This document shows, piece after piece, positions 8,941 through 17,565 of a DNA stretch of 64,000 nucleotides. The position numbers and the translations under genes were made by a program. Each line of letters opens with the position of its first letter. The first letter of the stretch is position 1. The notes beneath the pieces were generated by a model that was given only the letters and a program-made list of their open reading frames with translations, was not told the origin of the DNA and searched no databases. Location: positions 1 to 64,000 of the forward strand of contig NZ_CAJUPA010000003.1 of NCBI RefSeq assembly GCF_910588395.1. The letters are read 5' to 3'. The stretch comes from an uncultured Faecalibaculum sp. (GTDB taxonomy: Bacteria > Bacillota_I > Bacilli_A > Erysipelotrichales > Erysipelotrichaceae).

Positions 8941-9112
8941 TTTTCTTCATGGCCGATGAAAGCCGCGGTTGCCATTCAGGAGGAGGGCAATACACATACA
9001 TCTGTCTCACAGCAGTCAAACCGGCACATAGTGACTGTCTTCCTGATGGATGATGGCTGTTATCATGGCCGGCCCTCTGATTTTCACAACTGTTACAAAT
9101 TCTTTCAGAACG

Positions 9113-9141
9113 TTGCAATCCCAAAATGCAAAGCGTATGAT
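9113..9141 (+). promoter_or_regulatory. Promoter of the liv operon
   Basis: TTGCAA (9113-9118) and TATGAT (9136-9141) are separated by 17 bases, 28 bases before the livJ start. The ribosome site GGGAGG is at 9155-9160. Confidence 0.7.
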
Positions 9142-9169
9142 AAACGCATATTACGGGAGGAAACGAACT

Positions 9170-10354
9170 ATGAAGAGAGATTTCAGGAAGCTCCTGGCCG
9201 GCGGCCTCGGCGCTGCCGTGCTGCTGGCGGGATGTTCATCCGCATCCGGCTCCGACAACGCCGGTGACGGCGGATCCGCCGAAACCGGCGACACAGTCAA
9301 AATCGGACTGAACTTCGAACTGACCGGGGAAGTATCCAGCTACGGTACAGCCGAACGCAACGGTGCGCAGCTGGCCATTGATGAATTCAACGCCCGCGAG
9401 GACAAGCCCTTCACCGTGGAAGGCGTGGAAATTGACTCCAAAGGCGATCCGGCTGAATCGACCACAGCAGCAATCAAGCTGATTGACGAAGACCAGGTGG
9501 CTGCCATCGTGGGCCCTGCCACTTCCGCACCCTCCATTTCCACATACCAGGCTGCCACAGACAAGCAGACTCCGGTGGTATCTCCCTCCGCCACACAGGT
9601 GGACGCGATGCTCAACGGAGACACCCCCTATGAATATGCATGGCGTGTCTGCTTCGAAGACAGCTATCAGGGGGCGGCAATGGCCATCTATGCCTACGAT
9701 ACGCTGGGCGACAAGAAAGCCGCTGTGATCAACGAGACCTCTGATTATGGTCAGGGTCTTGCCAAAACCTTCAAGGAAAAATTCGAGTCCCTGGGCGGCG
9801 AAGTCGTGGCACAGGAACAGTACAACGCCAAGGATACGGACTTCGCGTCCATTCTGACCAAGATCAAGGGCAAGGATTTTGATGTTCTGTACATTGCCGG
9901 CTACTACGGTGAAGCCGGTCTGATCATCAAGCAGGCCCGTGAATCCGGCATCGACTGCAACATTGTCGGCGCTGACGGTTTCGAATCCGAAAAGCTGGCG
10001 GAACTGGCAGGCAAGGAAAACCTGAACAACGTCTGGTACACCACCTGCTACACCACAGTCAACGCATCCGATGAACTGAAGAGCTTCATCGATGACTACA
10101 CAGCCAAATACGACCAGGCCCCCAACATGTTCTCCGCCCTGGCATACGACGCCACCAACCTGGTGCTCGATCAGCTGGAAGCCACAGGCAAAACCGGCGC
10201 CGAACTGAACGAGGCCATCAAGAAAGCCGATTTCTCAGGTCTGACCGGTTCCTTCGTCTTTGACGAAAAGACTCACACCCCGAAAAAGACCGTGCTTGTC
10301 GTCAACCAGAAGGATGGCGTACAGACAGAAGTCGACGAAGTCGAAGTCAAATAA
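9170..10354 (+). CDS. livJ: Branched-chain amino acid ABC transporter, substrate-binding lipoprotein
   Basis: The extracellular binding protein that delivers leucine, isoleucine or valine to the LivHM channel. The N-terminus is a lipoprotein signal with the lipobox LLAGC (Cys22). The rest is a type I periplasmic-binding fold with LNFELTGEVSSYGTAERNGA, IVGPATSAPS and AGYYGEAGLIIKQ typical of LivJ/LivK. The start at 9170 follows GGGAGG; an in-frame extension to 9050 crosses the promoter and is rejected. First gene of a five-gene operon. Exact amino acid preference cannot be read from sequence. Confidence 0.95.
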   Translation: MKRDFRKLLAGGLGAAVLLAGCSSASGSDNAGDGGSAETGDTVKIGLNFELTGEVSSYGTAERNGAQLAIDEFNAREDKPFTVEGVEIDSKGDPAESTTAAIKLIDEDQVAAIVGPATSAPSISTYQAATDKQTPVVSPSATQVDAMLNGDTPYEYAWRVCFEDSYQGAAMAIYAYDTLGDKKAAVINETSDYGQGLAKTFKEKFESLGGEVVAQEQYNAKDTDFASILTKIKGKDFDVLYIAGYYGEAGLIIKQARESGIDCNIVGADGFESEKLAELAGKENLNNVWYTTCYTTVNASDELKSFIDDYTAKYDQAPNMFSALAYDATNLVLDQLEATGKTGAELNEAIKKADFSGLTGSFVFDEKTHTPKKTVLVVNQKDGVQTEVDEVEVK

Positions 10355-10372
10355 GCGAAACCGCATCATGAC

Positions 10373-10400
10373 AAATGGGGAATGTAGATTCCCCATTTTT
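10373..10400 (+). terminator. Intercistronic terminator/attenuator between livJ and livH
   Basis: AAATGGGGAA pairs perfectly with TTCCCCATTT across TGTAGA and is followed by a T run, yet only 18 bases separate it from livH, which has no other visible promoter. It probably leaks, giving more binding protein than permease. Confidence 0.85.
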
Positions 10401-10417
10401 TGAGTAAAGGAGGTCCA

Positions 10418-11296
10418 ATGAGCCAGTTTCTCCAGCAGGTCATCAACGGCCTGTCACTTGGCAGCATCTATGCGCTGATCGCCCTGGGCTACACCATGGT
10501 CTACGGCATCATCAAACTGATCAACTTCGCCCATGGCGATGTATATATGGTCGGCGCCTACACTGCCTTCATCTGCACGGCATGGCTTGGCTTCGGGTTT
10601 TTCCCGGCGCTGATCGCCAGCATGGTAGTCTGCGGGCTGCTTGGTGTTCTGATCGAGCGCCTTGCCTACAAGCCCCTTCGCAAAGCCCCCCGGATCACAG
10701 CTCTGATCACCGCCATTGGCGTGAGCTATGTTCTGGAATACACCATGCAGTATTTCATGGGCAGCGAAGTGCGCACCTATCCCAACGTTCTTCCCAAAAC
10801 CATCTATCAGCTGGGGCCGGTGTCCATCACCACCCACCAGATCTACATTTTTGCCATCACCATCGTGCTGATGGTCGCTCTGCAGTTCATCATTTCCAAA
10901 ACCAGAATGGGGCGGGCCATGCGGGCTGTCTCCGTGGATGAACAGGCAGCGGAACTGATGGGCATCAACGTGGATACCACCATTTCCTTCACCTTCCTGC
11001 TGGGTTCTGCCCTGGCCGGTGCTGCGGGCATTCTGGTGGGAATCTACTACAACACAATCAACCCGCTGATGGGCCTCACCCCCGGTCTGAAAGCCTTTGT
11101 CGCTGCGGTATTCGGCGGCATTGGCAGCATCCCCGGCGCGGTGATCGGCGGTCTGTTCATCGGCATTGCCGAAACGATGGTCGTTGCCTACGGGTCCAGC
11201 CTGTACCGGGACGCCATTGTATATGCGATCCTGATTGTTGTGCTGATCGTCAAGCCCACCGGTCTGCTGGGCAAGAACCAGAGAGAGAAGGTGTAG
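10418..11296 (+). CDS. livH: Branched-chain amino acid ABC transporter, permease LivH
   Basis: One of two membrane permeases of the importer; 292 residues with about eight hydrophobic segments. It has the LivH start SLGSIYALIALGYTMVYGII and NFAHGDVYMVGAY, and the conserved cytoplasmic EAA-like loop RAVSVDEQAAELMGINV. AAAGGAGGT at 10406-10413 fixes the start at 10418. livM follows after three bases. Confidence 0.95.
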   Translation: MSQFLQQVINGLSLGSIYALIALGYTMVYGIIKLINFAHGDVYMVGAYTAFICTAWLGFGFFPALIASMVVCGLLGVLIERLAYKPLRKAPRITALITAIGVSYVLEYTMQYFMGSEVRTYPNVLPKTIYQLGPVSITTHQIYIFAITIVLMVALQFIISKTRMGRAMRAVSVDEQAAELMGINVDTTISFTFLLGSALAGAAGILVGIYYNTINPLMGLTPGLKAFVAAVFGGIGSIPGAVIGGLFIGIAETMVVAYGSSLYRDAIVYAILIVVLIVKPTGLLGKNQREKV

Positions 11297-11299
11297 TCT

Positions 11300-12262
11300 G
11301 TGCCAAAAAGCATTTTCACAAAGGAGAACCTGTGCTGGGTCATTCTCTCTGCGATTCTGTTCGGGGTGCTGACACTGCTGATGCAGGTGGGCATCATCAA
11401 CTCCTACTATAAAATCACGCTGTTCAACATCTGCATCAACATCATGCTGGCTGTGAGTCTGAACCTGGTCATCGGGATCTGCGGGCAGTTCTCCCTGGGG
11501 CATGCGGGATTCATGTGCATCGGTGCCTACAGTGCGGGTGTCATCACGAAGATGATTCCCAACTACGGCGGGCTGCTGCTGGGGATCCTGGCGGGATTTG
11601 CGATTTCCGCCGTGGCTGCCCTGATTGTTTCCGTTCCCACCCTGCGGCTGAAGGGCGACTATCTGGCCATTGCCACACTGGGATTTGCGGAGATCATCCG
11701 GATCCTGGTGCAGAACATGACCATCACCAACGGTGCAGCGGGTCTGTCGGGGATTCCGGCGCTGACCACCTGGCCGATTCTGATTCTGGGTGTGGTGATT
11801 GCCATCGTTGTCTGCAGCAATGTGATGCGCAGTGCACCGGGGCGCGCCTGTCTGGCGATTCAGGACGATGAGATTGCCGCGGAAGCCATGGGCATCAACA
11901 CCACGAAGTACAAGGTTCTGGCTTTTGTCATCGGCGCACTGATTGCCAGTCTGGCCGGGGCGCTGTTTGCCTGCAGCTTCTATGTCATCAAACCGAGCCA
12001 GTTCACCTTCAACCGGTCCATTGACATTCTGGTCATGGTGGTATTCGGCGGCATGGGCAGCATGACCAGCTCGGTTCTGGCGGCGATTGCAATCGGCCTG
12101 CTGAACACGATTCTGCAGAACTTCACCGACCTGCGCATGATCATCTATGGTCTGGCGCTGGTCATCATGATGATTTTCAAGCCCAATGGTCTGCTGGGCA
12201 AACGGGAGCTTTCCTTTAAAAAGATCCTGGCCAAACGGGAGGCCGGAAAGGAGGCCAGCTGA
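11300..12262 (+). CDS. livM: Branched-chain amino acid ABC transporter, permease LivM
   Basis: The second permease of the importer, 320 residues. It starts with GTG, with GAGAGAAGGTG upstream. LivM hallmarks are SLNLVIGICGQFSLGHAGF, TLRLKGDYLAIATLGFAEI and the coupling loop AIQDDEIAAEAMGINTTKYK. Its last base overlaps the livG start. Confidence 0.95.
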   Translation: MPKSIFTKENLCWVILSAILFGVLTLLMQVGIINSYYKITLFNICINIMLAVSLNLVIGICGQFSLGHAGFMCIGAYSAGVITKMIPNYGGLLLGILAGFAISAVAALIVSVPTLRLKGDYLAIATLGFAEIIRILVQNMTITNGAAGLSGIPALTTWPILILGVVIAIVVCSNVMRSAPGRACLAIQDDEIAAEAMGINTTKYKVLAFVIGALIASLAGALFACSFYVIKPSQFTFNRSIDILVMVVFGGMGSMTSSVLAAIAIGLLNTILQNFTDLRMIIYGLALVIMMIFKPNGLLGKRELSFKKILAKREAGKEAS

Positions 12263-13041
12263 TGGAACCGATTCTGCAGGTCAAGAACCTGTCCCGTCAT
12301 TTTGGCGGTCTGACTGCTGTGGCCAACGTGTCTCTGGAGATTCAGCCCGGGGAGCTGATTGGTCTGATCGGGCCCAACGGTGCGGGAAAAACCACGCTGT
12401 TCAACCTGCTGACGGGGGTGTATGAACCCAGTGAAGGGCTGATCGAGATGGAAGTGGATGGCAAGCCCACGCAGATCGGCGGACTGCCCCCTTACAAAAT
12501 CACTGCACTGGGCGTGGCCCGGACGTTCCAGAATATCCGGCTTTTCAAAGAAATGACTGTGCTGGAGAACGTGAAGGTGGCCATGCACCGGAATATCCGC
12601 TACGGGGTGATGAGCGCGATTCTCCGGCTGCCGCGGTATTATTCCGAGGAGCGCTGGGTGCAGGAAAAAGCCTGCGAGTATCTGAAGGAAGTGGGTCTGT
12701 ATGCCAAGCGCAACGAGATGGCAGTCAATCTGCCCTATGGCGAGCAGAGAAAGCTGGAGATTGCCAGAGCCCTGGCAATTCAGCCGAAAATCCTGTACCT
12801 GGATGAGCCGGCTGCCGGGATGAATCCCCAGGAAACCGCAGAGCTCACGGAGCTGATTCACCGGATCCGGAAAAAATACGGTCTGACGGTGATCCTGATC
12901 GAGCACGACATGTCTCTGGTCATGAAGATCTGCGAGCGGATCTTTGTGCTGGACTACGGAAAGCTCATTGCCAGTGGCACACCGGAGGAAATCCGGAAAA
13001 ACGAGTTCGTCATCAAGGCGTATCTCGGGGAGGAAATCTAG
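12262..13041 (+). CDS. livG: Branched-chain amino acid ABC transporter, ATPase LivG
   Basis: One of two cytoplasmic ATPases. Walker A is GPNGAGKTT near residue 38, the LivG-specific VARTFQNIRLF follows, the signature region is NLPYGEQRKLEIARAL (LPYGEQ in place of LSGGQ, as in LivG), and Walker B is ILYLDEPAAGMNP. The C-terminal GTPEEIRKNEFVIKAYLG is typical. The 259-residue length is normal. Confidence 0.96.
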   Translation: MEPILQVKNLSRHFGGLTAVANVSLEIQPGELIGLIGPNGAGKTTLFNLLTGVYEPSEGLIEMEVDGKPTQIGGLPPYKITALGVARTFQNIRLFKEMTVLENVKVAMHRNIRYGVMSAILRLPRYYSEERWVQEKACEYLKEVGLYAKRNEMAVNLPYGEQRKLEIARALAIQPKILYLDEPAAGMNPQETAELTELIHRIRKKYGLTVILIEHDMSLVMKICERIFVLDYGKLIASGTPEEIRKNEFVIKAYLGEEI

Positions 13042-13043
13042 TC

Positions 13044-13754
13044 ATGGCCATGCTTGAAGTCAAGGACCTGCACGTTCATTACGGTGTCATCGAAGCGCTC
13101 AAAGGCGTTTCCATGTCTGTGAACGAAGGACAGATCGTGGCGCTGATCGGCTCCAACGGAGCGGGGAAAACCACGCTGCTGCAGTCGATTTCCGGAATCA
13201 AGAAAAAGACCAGCGGCGAGGTCATGTTCCTGTCGGACAACATCACGTCCGCTTCGCCGAAGAAAATTGTGTCCGAGGGCCTGACACAGGTTCCGGAAGG
13301 ACGGCGGGTGTTCACCGGTCTTTCCGTGTATGAAAACCTGATGATGGGTGCGTTTCTGCGCCGGGACAAACAGGGGATCGAGGAAGATCTGCAGAAGGTA
13401 TATGCACAGTTTCCCATCCTGGAACAGCGGAAGAACCAGGATGCCAGCACCCTGTCCGGCGGCGAACAGCAGATGCTGGCCATGGGCCGGGCCCTGATGG
13501 CCCGTCCGAAACTGCTCCTGCTGGATGAACCGTCCATGGGTCTGGCGCCGATTCTCGTCAAGGAGATTTTCTCCATTGTTCAGGAGATCAACTCCACCGG
13601 CACCACCGTGCTGCTGGTGGAACAGAACGCCAAGATGGCACTGTCCATTGCGGATTATGCCTATGTTCTGGAAACCGGCCGGATTTCCCTGCAGGGAACC
13701 GGGCAGGAACTGGCGGACAGCCCTGAGATTCAGAAAGCCTATCTGGGAGGCTGA
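13044..13754 (+). CDS. livF: Branched-chain amino acid ABC transporter, ATPase LivF
   Basis: The second ATPase, 236 residues. Walker A is GSNGAGKTT, the Q-loop region is QVPEGRRVFTGLSVYENL, the signature is LSGGEQQMLAMGRAL, and Walker B is LLLDEPSMGLAP. It ends with the family tail AYLGG. Last gene of the operon; a 52-bp imperfect CTGACAGC/GCTGTCAG stem follows but has no T run. Confidence 0.96.
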   Translation: MAMLEVKDLHVHYGVIEALKGVSMSVNEGQIVALIGSNGAGKTTLLQSISGIKKKTSGEVMFLSDNITSASPKKIVSEGLTQVPEGRRVFTGLSVYENLMMGAFLRRDKQGIEEDLQKVYAQFPILEQRKNQDASTLSGGEQQMLAMGRALMARPKLLLLDEPSMGLAPILVKEIFSIVQEINSTGTTVLLVEQNAKMALSIADYAYVLETGRISLQGTGQELADSPEIQKAYLGG

Positions 13755-13944
13755 CAGCCACCTTCATTGCTGCATCTGGCAGCCAAGAAGCCCGCTGTCA
13801 GGAAAGACTGTGCAGGTTGCGATGCTGTAACGCTATTGATACAGGCCTGTGCAAGTCTGCATATCAACTGTTCCTTTGTATAATGAACCTGAAAGAAAGC
13901 CGGCTGTCATGGAACCAGGTTCCGGCCGGGTTTGAGAGGAAAAT

Positions 13945-14589
13945 ATGTTTAAAGTACAAGATTTCATGACGGCGCCTGTCATCTGCACAGAGCCGGATGC
14001 CAGAATCACGGAGGTTCTGGACATCATGAAGAAAAACAATCTGCACCGGATCCCGGTGACAGACACAGATGGAAAACTCGTGGGTCTGATCACCGAGGGG
14101 ATGATCTCCGGTGCCGGTGGCAATGCCACAAGCCTGTCGATTTACGAGCTGAATTACCTTCTGTCCAAGACGAAGGTGAAAACTGTGATGCAGAAAAAAG
14201 TCGCCACGATTCATCCTGGTGACCTGATGGAAAAAGCCACGGAAAAGATGCTGCGGGAAGACATCGGCTGTCTGCCTGTGGTGGATGACCGGGAAAAAGT
14301 GGTGGGCATCCTCACCCAGAATGATGTATTCAAGTCCTTCCTGGAGGTCCTGGGCTGGTATCGCGAAGGAGTCCGGGTGGCGCTGGAAGCGAAGGACGAA
14401 ATCGGCCAGCTGGAGAAGATTTCCAAGATCTTTGCGGATGAAGGCATCAACATTGCCAACATCGGCGTGTATGACACCACTGATGGCAATGCCAGCATGA
14501 TCATCCGGGCCGACAAGACCACCGATGGTCTGAAGCAGGCCCTGGAAGGTGCCGGCTACACGGAAGTGGAGATTGCCAAAGCGGAATAA
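13945..14589 (+). CDS. CBS-CBS-ACT regulatory protein (AcuB-like)
   Basis: A 214-residue cytosolic ligand-sensing protein. Two CBS motifs span residues 1-60 (VQDFMTAPVI to GKLVGLIT) and 70-135 (VMQKKVATIHPG to VVGILTQNDV); CBS pairs bind adenine nucleotides. Residues about 150-212 form an ACT-like domain (LEKISKIFADEGINIANIG), which commonly binds amino acids. GAGAGGAAAAT upstream supports the start, and TATAAT at 13879-13884 suggests a separate promoter. Its place behind liv suggests amino-acid or energy sensing, which is inference. Confidence 0.85.
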   Translation: MFKVQDFMTAPVICTEPDARITEVLDIMKKNNLHRIPVTDTDGKLVGLITEGMISGAGGNATSLSIYELNYLLSKTKVKTVMQKKVATIHPGDLMEKATEKMLREDIGCLPVVDDREKVVGILTQNDVFKSFLEVLGWYREGVRVALEAKDEIGQLEKISKIFADEGINIANIGVYDTTDGNASMIIRADKTTDGLKQALEGAGYTEVEIAKAE

Positions 14590-14600
14590 AGAGAAAGAAC

Positions 14601-14645
14601 AAAAGACCTGCAGGAGCATCACATGCCGTCTGCAGGTCTTTTGCC
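14601..14645. terminator. Bidirectional terminator between convergent genes
   Basis: A 13-bp perfect stem (AAAAGACCTGCAG at 14601, mirrored to 14642) with T-rich tails on both strands. It serves the CBS-ACT gene and the facing lipoprotein gene. Confidence 0.88.
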
Positions 14646-14648
14646 GAT

Positions 14649-15416
14649 TCATGCCGTCTTTGAGGGATTGGGAAGCGGAATGGGGTCCTGTATCCGGTCA
14701 GCGTCTTTCCGGATGCTGGTGGCAGCCTGTCCGGCTTCGCTGATCAGGTCCGGTGCATTGGAGACCACCCGGATCATGACAGATTTTGTCCTGCCATCAG
14801 GATAGACAGTGGTGATGCAGGCGGGAAGGCCGCAGGCCATGGATACTTTCCATGTCCAGTCCTGCGCAGTATACACGTAGCCGGTCTCTGTTTTCTGCCA
14901 GGCATCGGGATCTGCAAGTGCAGCTTCATCCGCGGCCCCGGGCAATGCGGTTCCAAGGACAGCTGCCTTCCAGCGCTGGTCCGGCTGTTCCTGGACAGAG
15001 TTCTGCTGCGGCTCCAGAGAAAGGATCCAGTCGTCAAAGGGTTCTTTGTTCAGGGCAAAAAACAGTTCTTCACTGCCCTGCTGCAGGGTATATGTTCGGA
15101 TTTCAAGTCCATCTCTGTACTGAATCTGGGTCTGCAGAAATGTATCTTTGCCCCTGAGCAGCAGCCAGTTGTACTCTTCCGTGTAAATGAGAAGGCCGTC
15201 CTGTTTCAGCAGCGTCTTCAGGGCTTCCGGCATGGACCCGGACTGTTCCCGAGCCGCCGGACACGCCACCAGTCCGGGAGTGGTCTGCGGATAGCTGTCC
15301 GAGTCTGCAGTATGGGTGGTGCAGCCGGATAAAACAATGAAAATGGTCAGCAGTCCCGTCAGTACAGATGGGCTGGATTTGTCATGCATTTTCTTCCAGG
15401 AGTCAGCGCGGGTCAT
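14649..15416 (-). CDS. Putative lipoprotein of unknown function
   Basis: A 255-residue predicted lipoprotein with lipobox IVLSGC (Cys32). The N-region is unusually long before the hydrophobic stretch. The mature part has no family I recognise; it contains a run of beta-like segments (LLIYTEEYNWLLLRGKD, WKVSMACGLPACITTVYPDG). GGAGGT directly before the ATG at 15416 decides the start over an upstream ATG that lies inside that ribosome site. Single-gene unit facing the CBS-ACT gene. Confidence 0.75.
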   Translation of the reverse strand: MTRADSWKKMHDKSSPSVLTGLLTIFIVLSGCTTHTADSDSYPQTTPGLVACPAAREQSGSMPEALKTLLKQDGLLIYTEEYNWLLLRGKDTFLQTQIQYRDGLEIRTYTLQQGSEELFFALNKEPFDDWILSLEPQQNSVQEQPDQRWKAAVLGTALPGAADEAALADPDAWQKTETGYVYTAQDWTWKVSMACGLPACITTVYPDGRTKSVMIRVVSNAPDLISEAGQAATSIRKDADRIQDPIPLPNPSKTA

Positions 15417-15636
15417 GTTTACCTCCATTCAGTCAGACTGTCATTGGACATATTCATAGTCCTGATGTTCGATCAGTATCATCCGGTTCAATCGGCCCGA
15501 ATGGTTACGGGAAGCTTCATATATTTTCTGTATGACTAACTATATCAATCGTGTCATAAATACGGACCGGCGTCAACGAAAGCATGGGCAAAGTCCTCGA
15601 TCGGCTGCAGGAATTCACCGCCGGGATTATTGACAC

Positions 15637-15671
15637 AAAAAACCCGGATGGGCCATAACCGCCATCCGGGT
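15637..15671 (-). terminator. Terminator of tRNA-Gly
   Basis: ACCCGGATGG (15642-15651) pairs with CCATCCGGGT (15662-15671); the T run lies on the minus strand at the tRNA-distal end. Confidence 0.85.
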
Positions 15672-15683
15672 CTGTCTGTACGA

Positions 15684-15757
15684 TGGAGCAGGCGAGGGGA
15701 ATCGAACCCCCGCGGCAACCTTGGGAAGGTTGAGTTCTGCCATTAAACTACGCCTGC
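15684..15757 (-). tRNA. tRNA-Gly (anticodon CCC)
   Basis: Acceptor GCAGGCG pairs fully with CGCCTGC, D-arm GTTTAATGGCAGAAC, anticodon stem CAACC/GGTTG with loop TTCCCAA giving anticodon CCC, T-arm GGGGG-TTCGATT-CCCCT. The CCA end is encoded (TCCA). The 74-nt gene has its own promoter and terminator. Confidence 0.97.
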
Positions 15758-15767
15758 AGCTGGTTCC

Positions 15768-15796
15768 ATTATACTGGCCTGTGTTTTCGAAGGCAA
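15768..15796 (-). promoter_or_regulatory. Promoter of tRNA-Gly
   Basis: On the minus strand TTGCCT and TATAAT are separated by exactly 17 bases, ending 10 bases before the mature tRNA 5-prime end. Confidence 0.8.
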
Positions 15797-15851
15797 ACTG
15801 AAGCTGCACGGGCTGCGGGATCTCTGACGAGCCTGGCCACCATCGGCAATG

Positions 15852-15877
15852 AAAAACGGCACCCTCTGATGCCGTTT
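15852..15877 (-). terminator. Terminator of the 15.9-kb lipoprotein gene
   Basis: On the minus strand AACGGCAtc pairs with GGTGCCGTT and runs into TTTTTC, 17 bases after the stop codon. Confidence 0.8.
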
Positions 15878-15893
15878 GTCTCTGTCTGCCGGT

Positions 15894-16613
15894 TTATTTT
15901 CCCCAGCTGTCCAGGTCGGCTGGATAGGGAACGGTCACATTGCCATCCACATCCCTGGCCTGCATGGTAATGGCTGCCGTGAAGGGCTGACTCTGGTCAC
16001 TGATCCGGTATTCTCCTTCCAGATCCAGTTTCAGGTCCTGCAGGATGCCGTCCTGGATGGTGGCATCCATGTCTGCCCTGGACAGCGTGGTGGAACCCAT
16101 GGAATCCAGCGTGTAGGCCAGATCGGCTGCGTCGATCACAAAATGATACGCATCGCCTTTCACGGAGACGGATTTGAAACAGTTCACTTTTTCTTCGTCT
16201 GTCAGGGACAGAAACGGGTCCCAGGACTCGAGTTTTTCGCCGGGTTTCAATCCGATGTTTTCAGCCAGACTCTGGGATTTTGTCCCCATGGCGTTCAGAT
16301 AGGTCCGACCGTCCCGGATGTAGAAATTGAAGAGATCGCCCACGGGAATGCCCATGGCGCTGCCGTTTACCAGAAAAGCCAGCTGCAGGTCGTCTTTCTG
16401 ATTCAGATACAGATGGAAGTCGCCAGATATGGAGGTGCCGGCTTTGATATCTGCGGATCCTTCCACTTCCATGGACTCGGCGGTCATGGTTTTGTGAAGG
16501 GCATCGAAAAATGTCAGAGCCGCCTGCTTCTTTTCATTTTCACCGGCCTGGCTGCAGGCGGTCAGAAAGAGGCACAGGAGCAGGGCAGTGATGAGTTTGC
16601 TGAGTTTCTTCAT
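15894..16613 (-). CDS. Putative lipoprotein of unknown function
   Basis: A 239-residue predicted lipoprotein with lipobox FLTAC (Cys20). The mature domain alternates Lys/Asp-rich beta strands (MEVEGSADIKAGTSISGDFH, DLKLDLEGEYRI) and resembles small lipoproteins that fold like LolA/DUF6612 carriers, but I cannot confirm that. AGGAGA just before the ATG at 16613 rejects an in-frame extension to 16691. It is divergent from the 16691 gene, with 77 bases between the starts. Confidence 0.75.
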   Translation of the reverse strand: MKKLSKLITALLLCLFLTACSQAGENEKKQAALTFFDALHKTMTAESMEVEGSADIKAGTSISGDFHLYLNQKDDLQLAFLVNGSAMGIPVGDLFNFYIRDGRTYLNAMGTKSQSLAENIGLKPGEKLESWDPFLSLTDEEKVNCFKSVSVKGDAYHFVIDAADLAYTLDSMGSTTLSRADMDATIQDGILQDLKLDLEGEYRISDQSQPFTAAITMQARDVDGNVTVPYPADLDSWGK

Positions 16614-16690
16614 GGGATTTCTCCTTTTGGTCATAGTAAGATGAATAGGAACGGGTGTCAAAGGCGGACCCGGAGAGGGGTGCATGGACA

Positions 16691-17233
16691 ATGGTGCTGG
16701 TATACTACGGCAGGGATATGGACAAAAAGCCGGTGTTTGACCGGATATTCCGTGATCTCGGGATCGCGAAGCGTGATCTCGGGGATGCGGATCTGAATGC
16801 GACAGTGGGAGAACTGGCGGATGGTGACGGACAGTCCCAGGATCTGTCCGGGGACAAGCCGCTGTTTCTGTACTACGACAAGCTGGATTCCAAAGAGATA
16901 CAGAAGGTGGAAGCGGCGCTGAAGGAAGCCGGTCTCCGGGTGAGCCGGAAGGCGGTCCGGACGGAGAACAACGAAAAATGGACGCTGGAGGCGCTGATGT
17001 ATGAAATCGGCCGGGAAGACGAGTGGTTCCGGAAAACCAACCGGCTGTATCAGCTGGTGACCCATCCGGACAAAGCGCGGCTGGCCTCGGATCCTGCCTA
17101 CATGGCGCTGATGGCGCAGTCCTTTGCGCTACTGGAAGAAAATGACATGTCGGAGGAACAGCTGGACCAGGCCATTGCGGCCATCGAGACGGATCTGGCC
17201 CGGCAGGAAAAGGAAACAGTGCCCCGGCAGTAA
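16691..17233 (+). CDS. DUF3783-like protein
   Basis: A 180-residue soluble protein. The segment PLFLYYDKLDSKEIQKVEAA to RTENNEKWTLEALMYEI resembles the small DUF3783 domain, whose members carry a similar TNxxWTLxxLL sequence; the assignment is from memory of the family. The C-terminal 60 residues are helical and acidic. No catalytic residues are evident and the function is unknown. GAGAGGGGTGC upstream supports the start at 16691. Confidence 0.65.
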   Translation: MVLVYYGRDMDKKPVFDRIFRDLGIAKRDLGDADLNATVGELADGDGQSQDLSGDKPLFLYYDKLDSKEIQKVEAALKEAGLRVSRKAVRTENNEKWTLEALMYEIGREDEWFRKTNRLYQLVTHPDKARLASDPAYMALMAQSFALLEENDMSEEQLDQAIAAIETDLARQEKETVPRQ

Positions 17234-17258
17234 GCCGCAGTGGCTGAAAACGACAGCA

Positions 17259-17313
17259 ATCCCGCAGGAAGGGTTTTCAGAAGAACCCGGAGCCTGCGGG
17301 ATTGTCCGTTTTT
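17259..17313 (+). terminator. Terminator before rpoB
   Basis: AATCCCGCAGG (17259-17269) pairs with CCTGCGGGATT (17293-17303); an inner GGGTT/AACCC stem and a GTCCGTTTTT tail complete it. Confidence 0.88.
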
Positions 17314-17565
17314 GGAAGAGAGGTGACAGCTATGGGAAGTTGGGACATGAGGATAAGCGGACAATTCTGCGAAAAATTCCATCCAGGTCGACAAACTTCC
17401 GTTAAACGTCACAGAAACTCCAAAATGGTTAATTTGTCCATAATTCTATCGGAATTCCCATCTCATTTCAAGACTTGAATTGACAGACGAGGTTCCAACT
17501 GCTATTATAATAAACTGCAATATAGTCTGCCGGCATATGCCTGCAGCAGTGAAAGGACGGCGTGC
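17314..17565 (+). promoter_or_regulatory. rpoBC promoter and leader
   Basis: No gene is seen in this stretch. TTGACA at 17480-17485 pairs with TATTAT at 17503-17508 (17-base spacing); an overlapping TATAAT lies at 17506-17511 with 20-base spacing. The ribosome site GAAAGGACGG is at 17551-17560. No ribosomal-protein L10/L12 genes precede it, so rpoB starts its own transcript here. Confidence 0.78.

Noticed and set aside
15684..15757. tRNA-Gly as an island attachment site
   Set aside because: No integrase and no duplicated tRNA 3-prime end is visible within the window.
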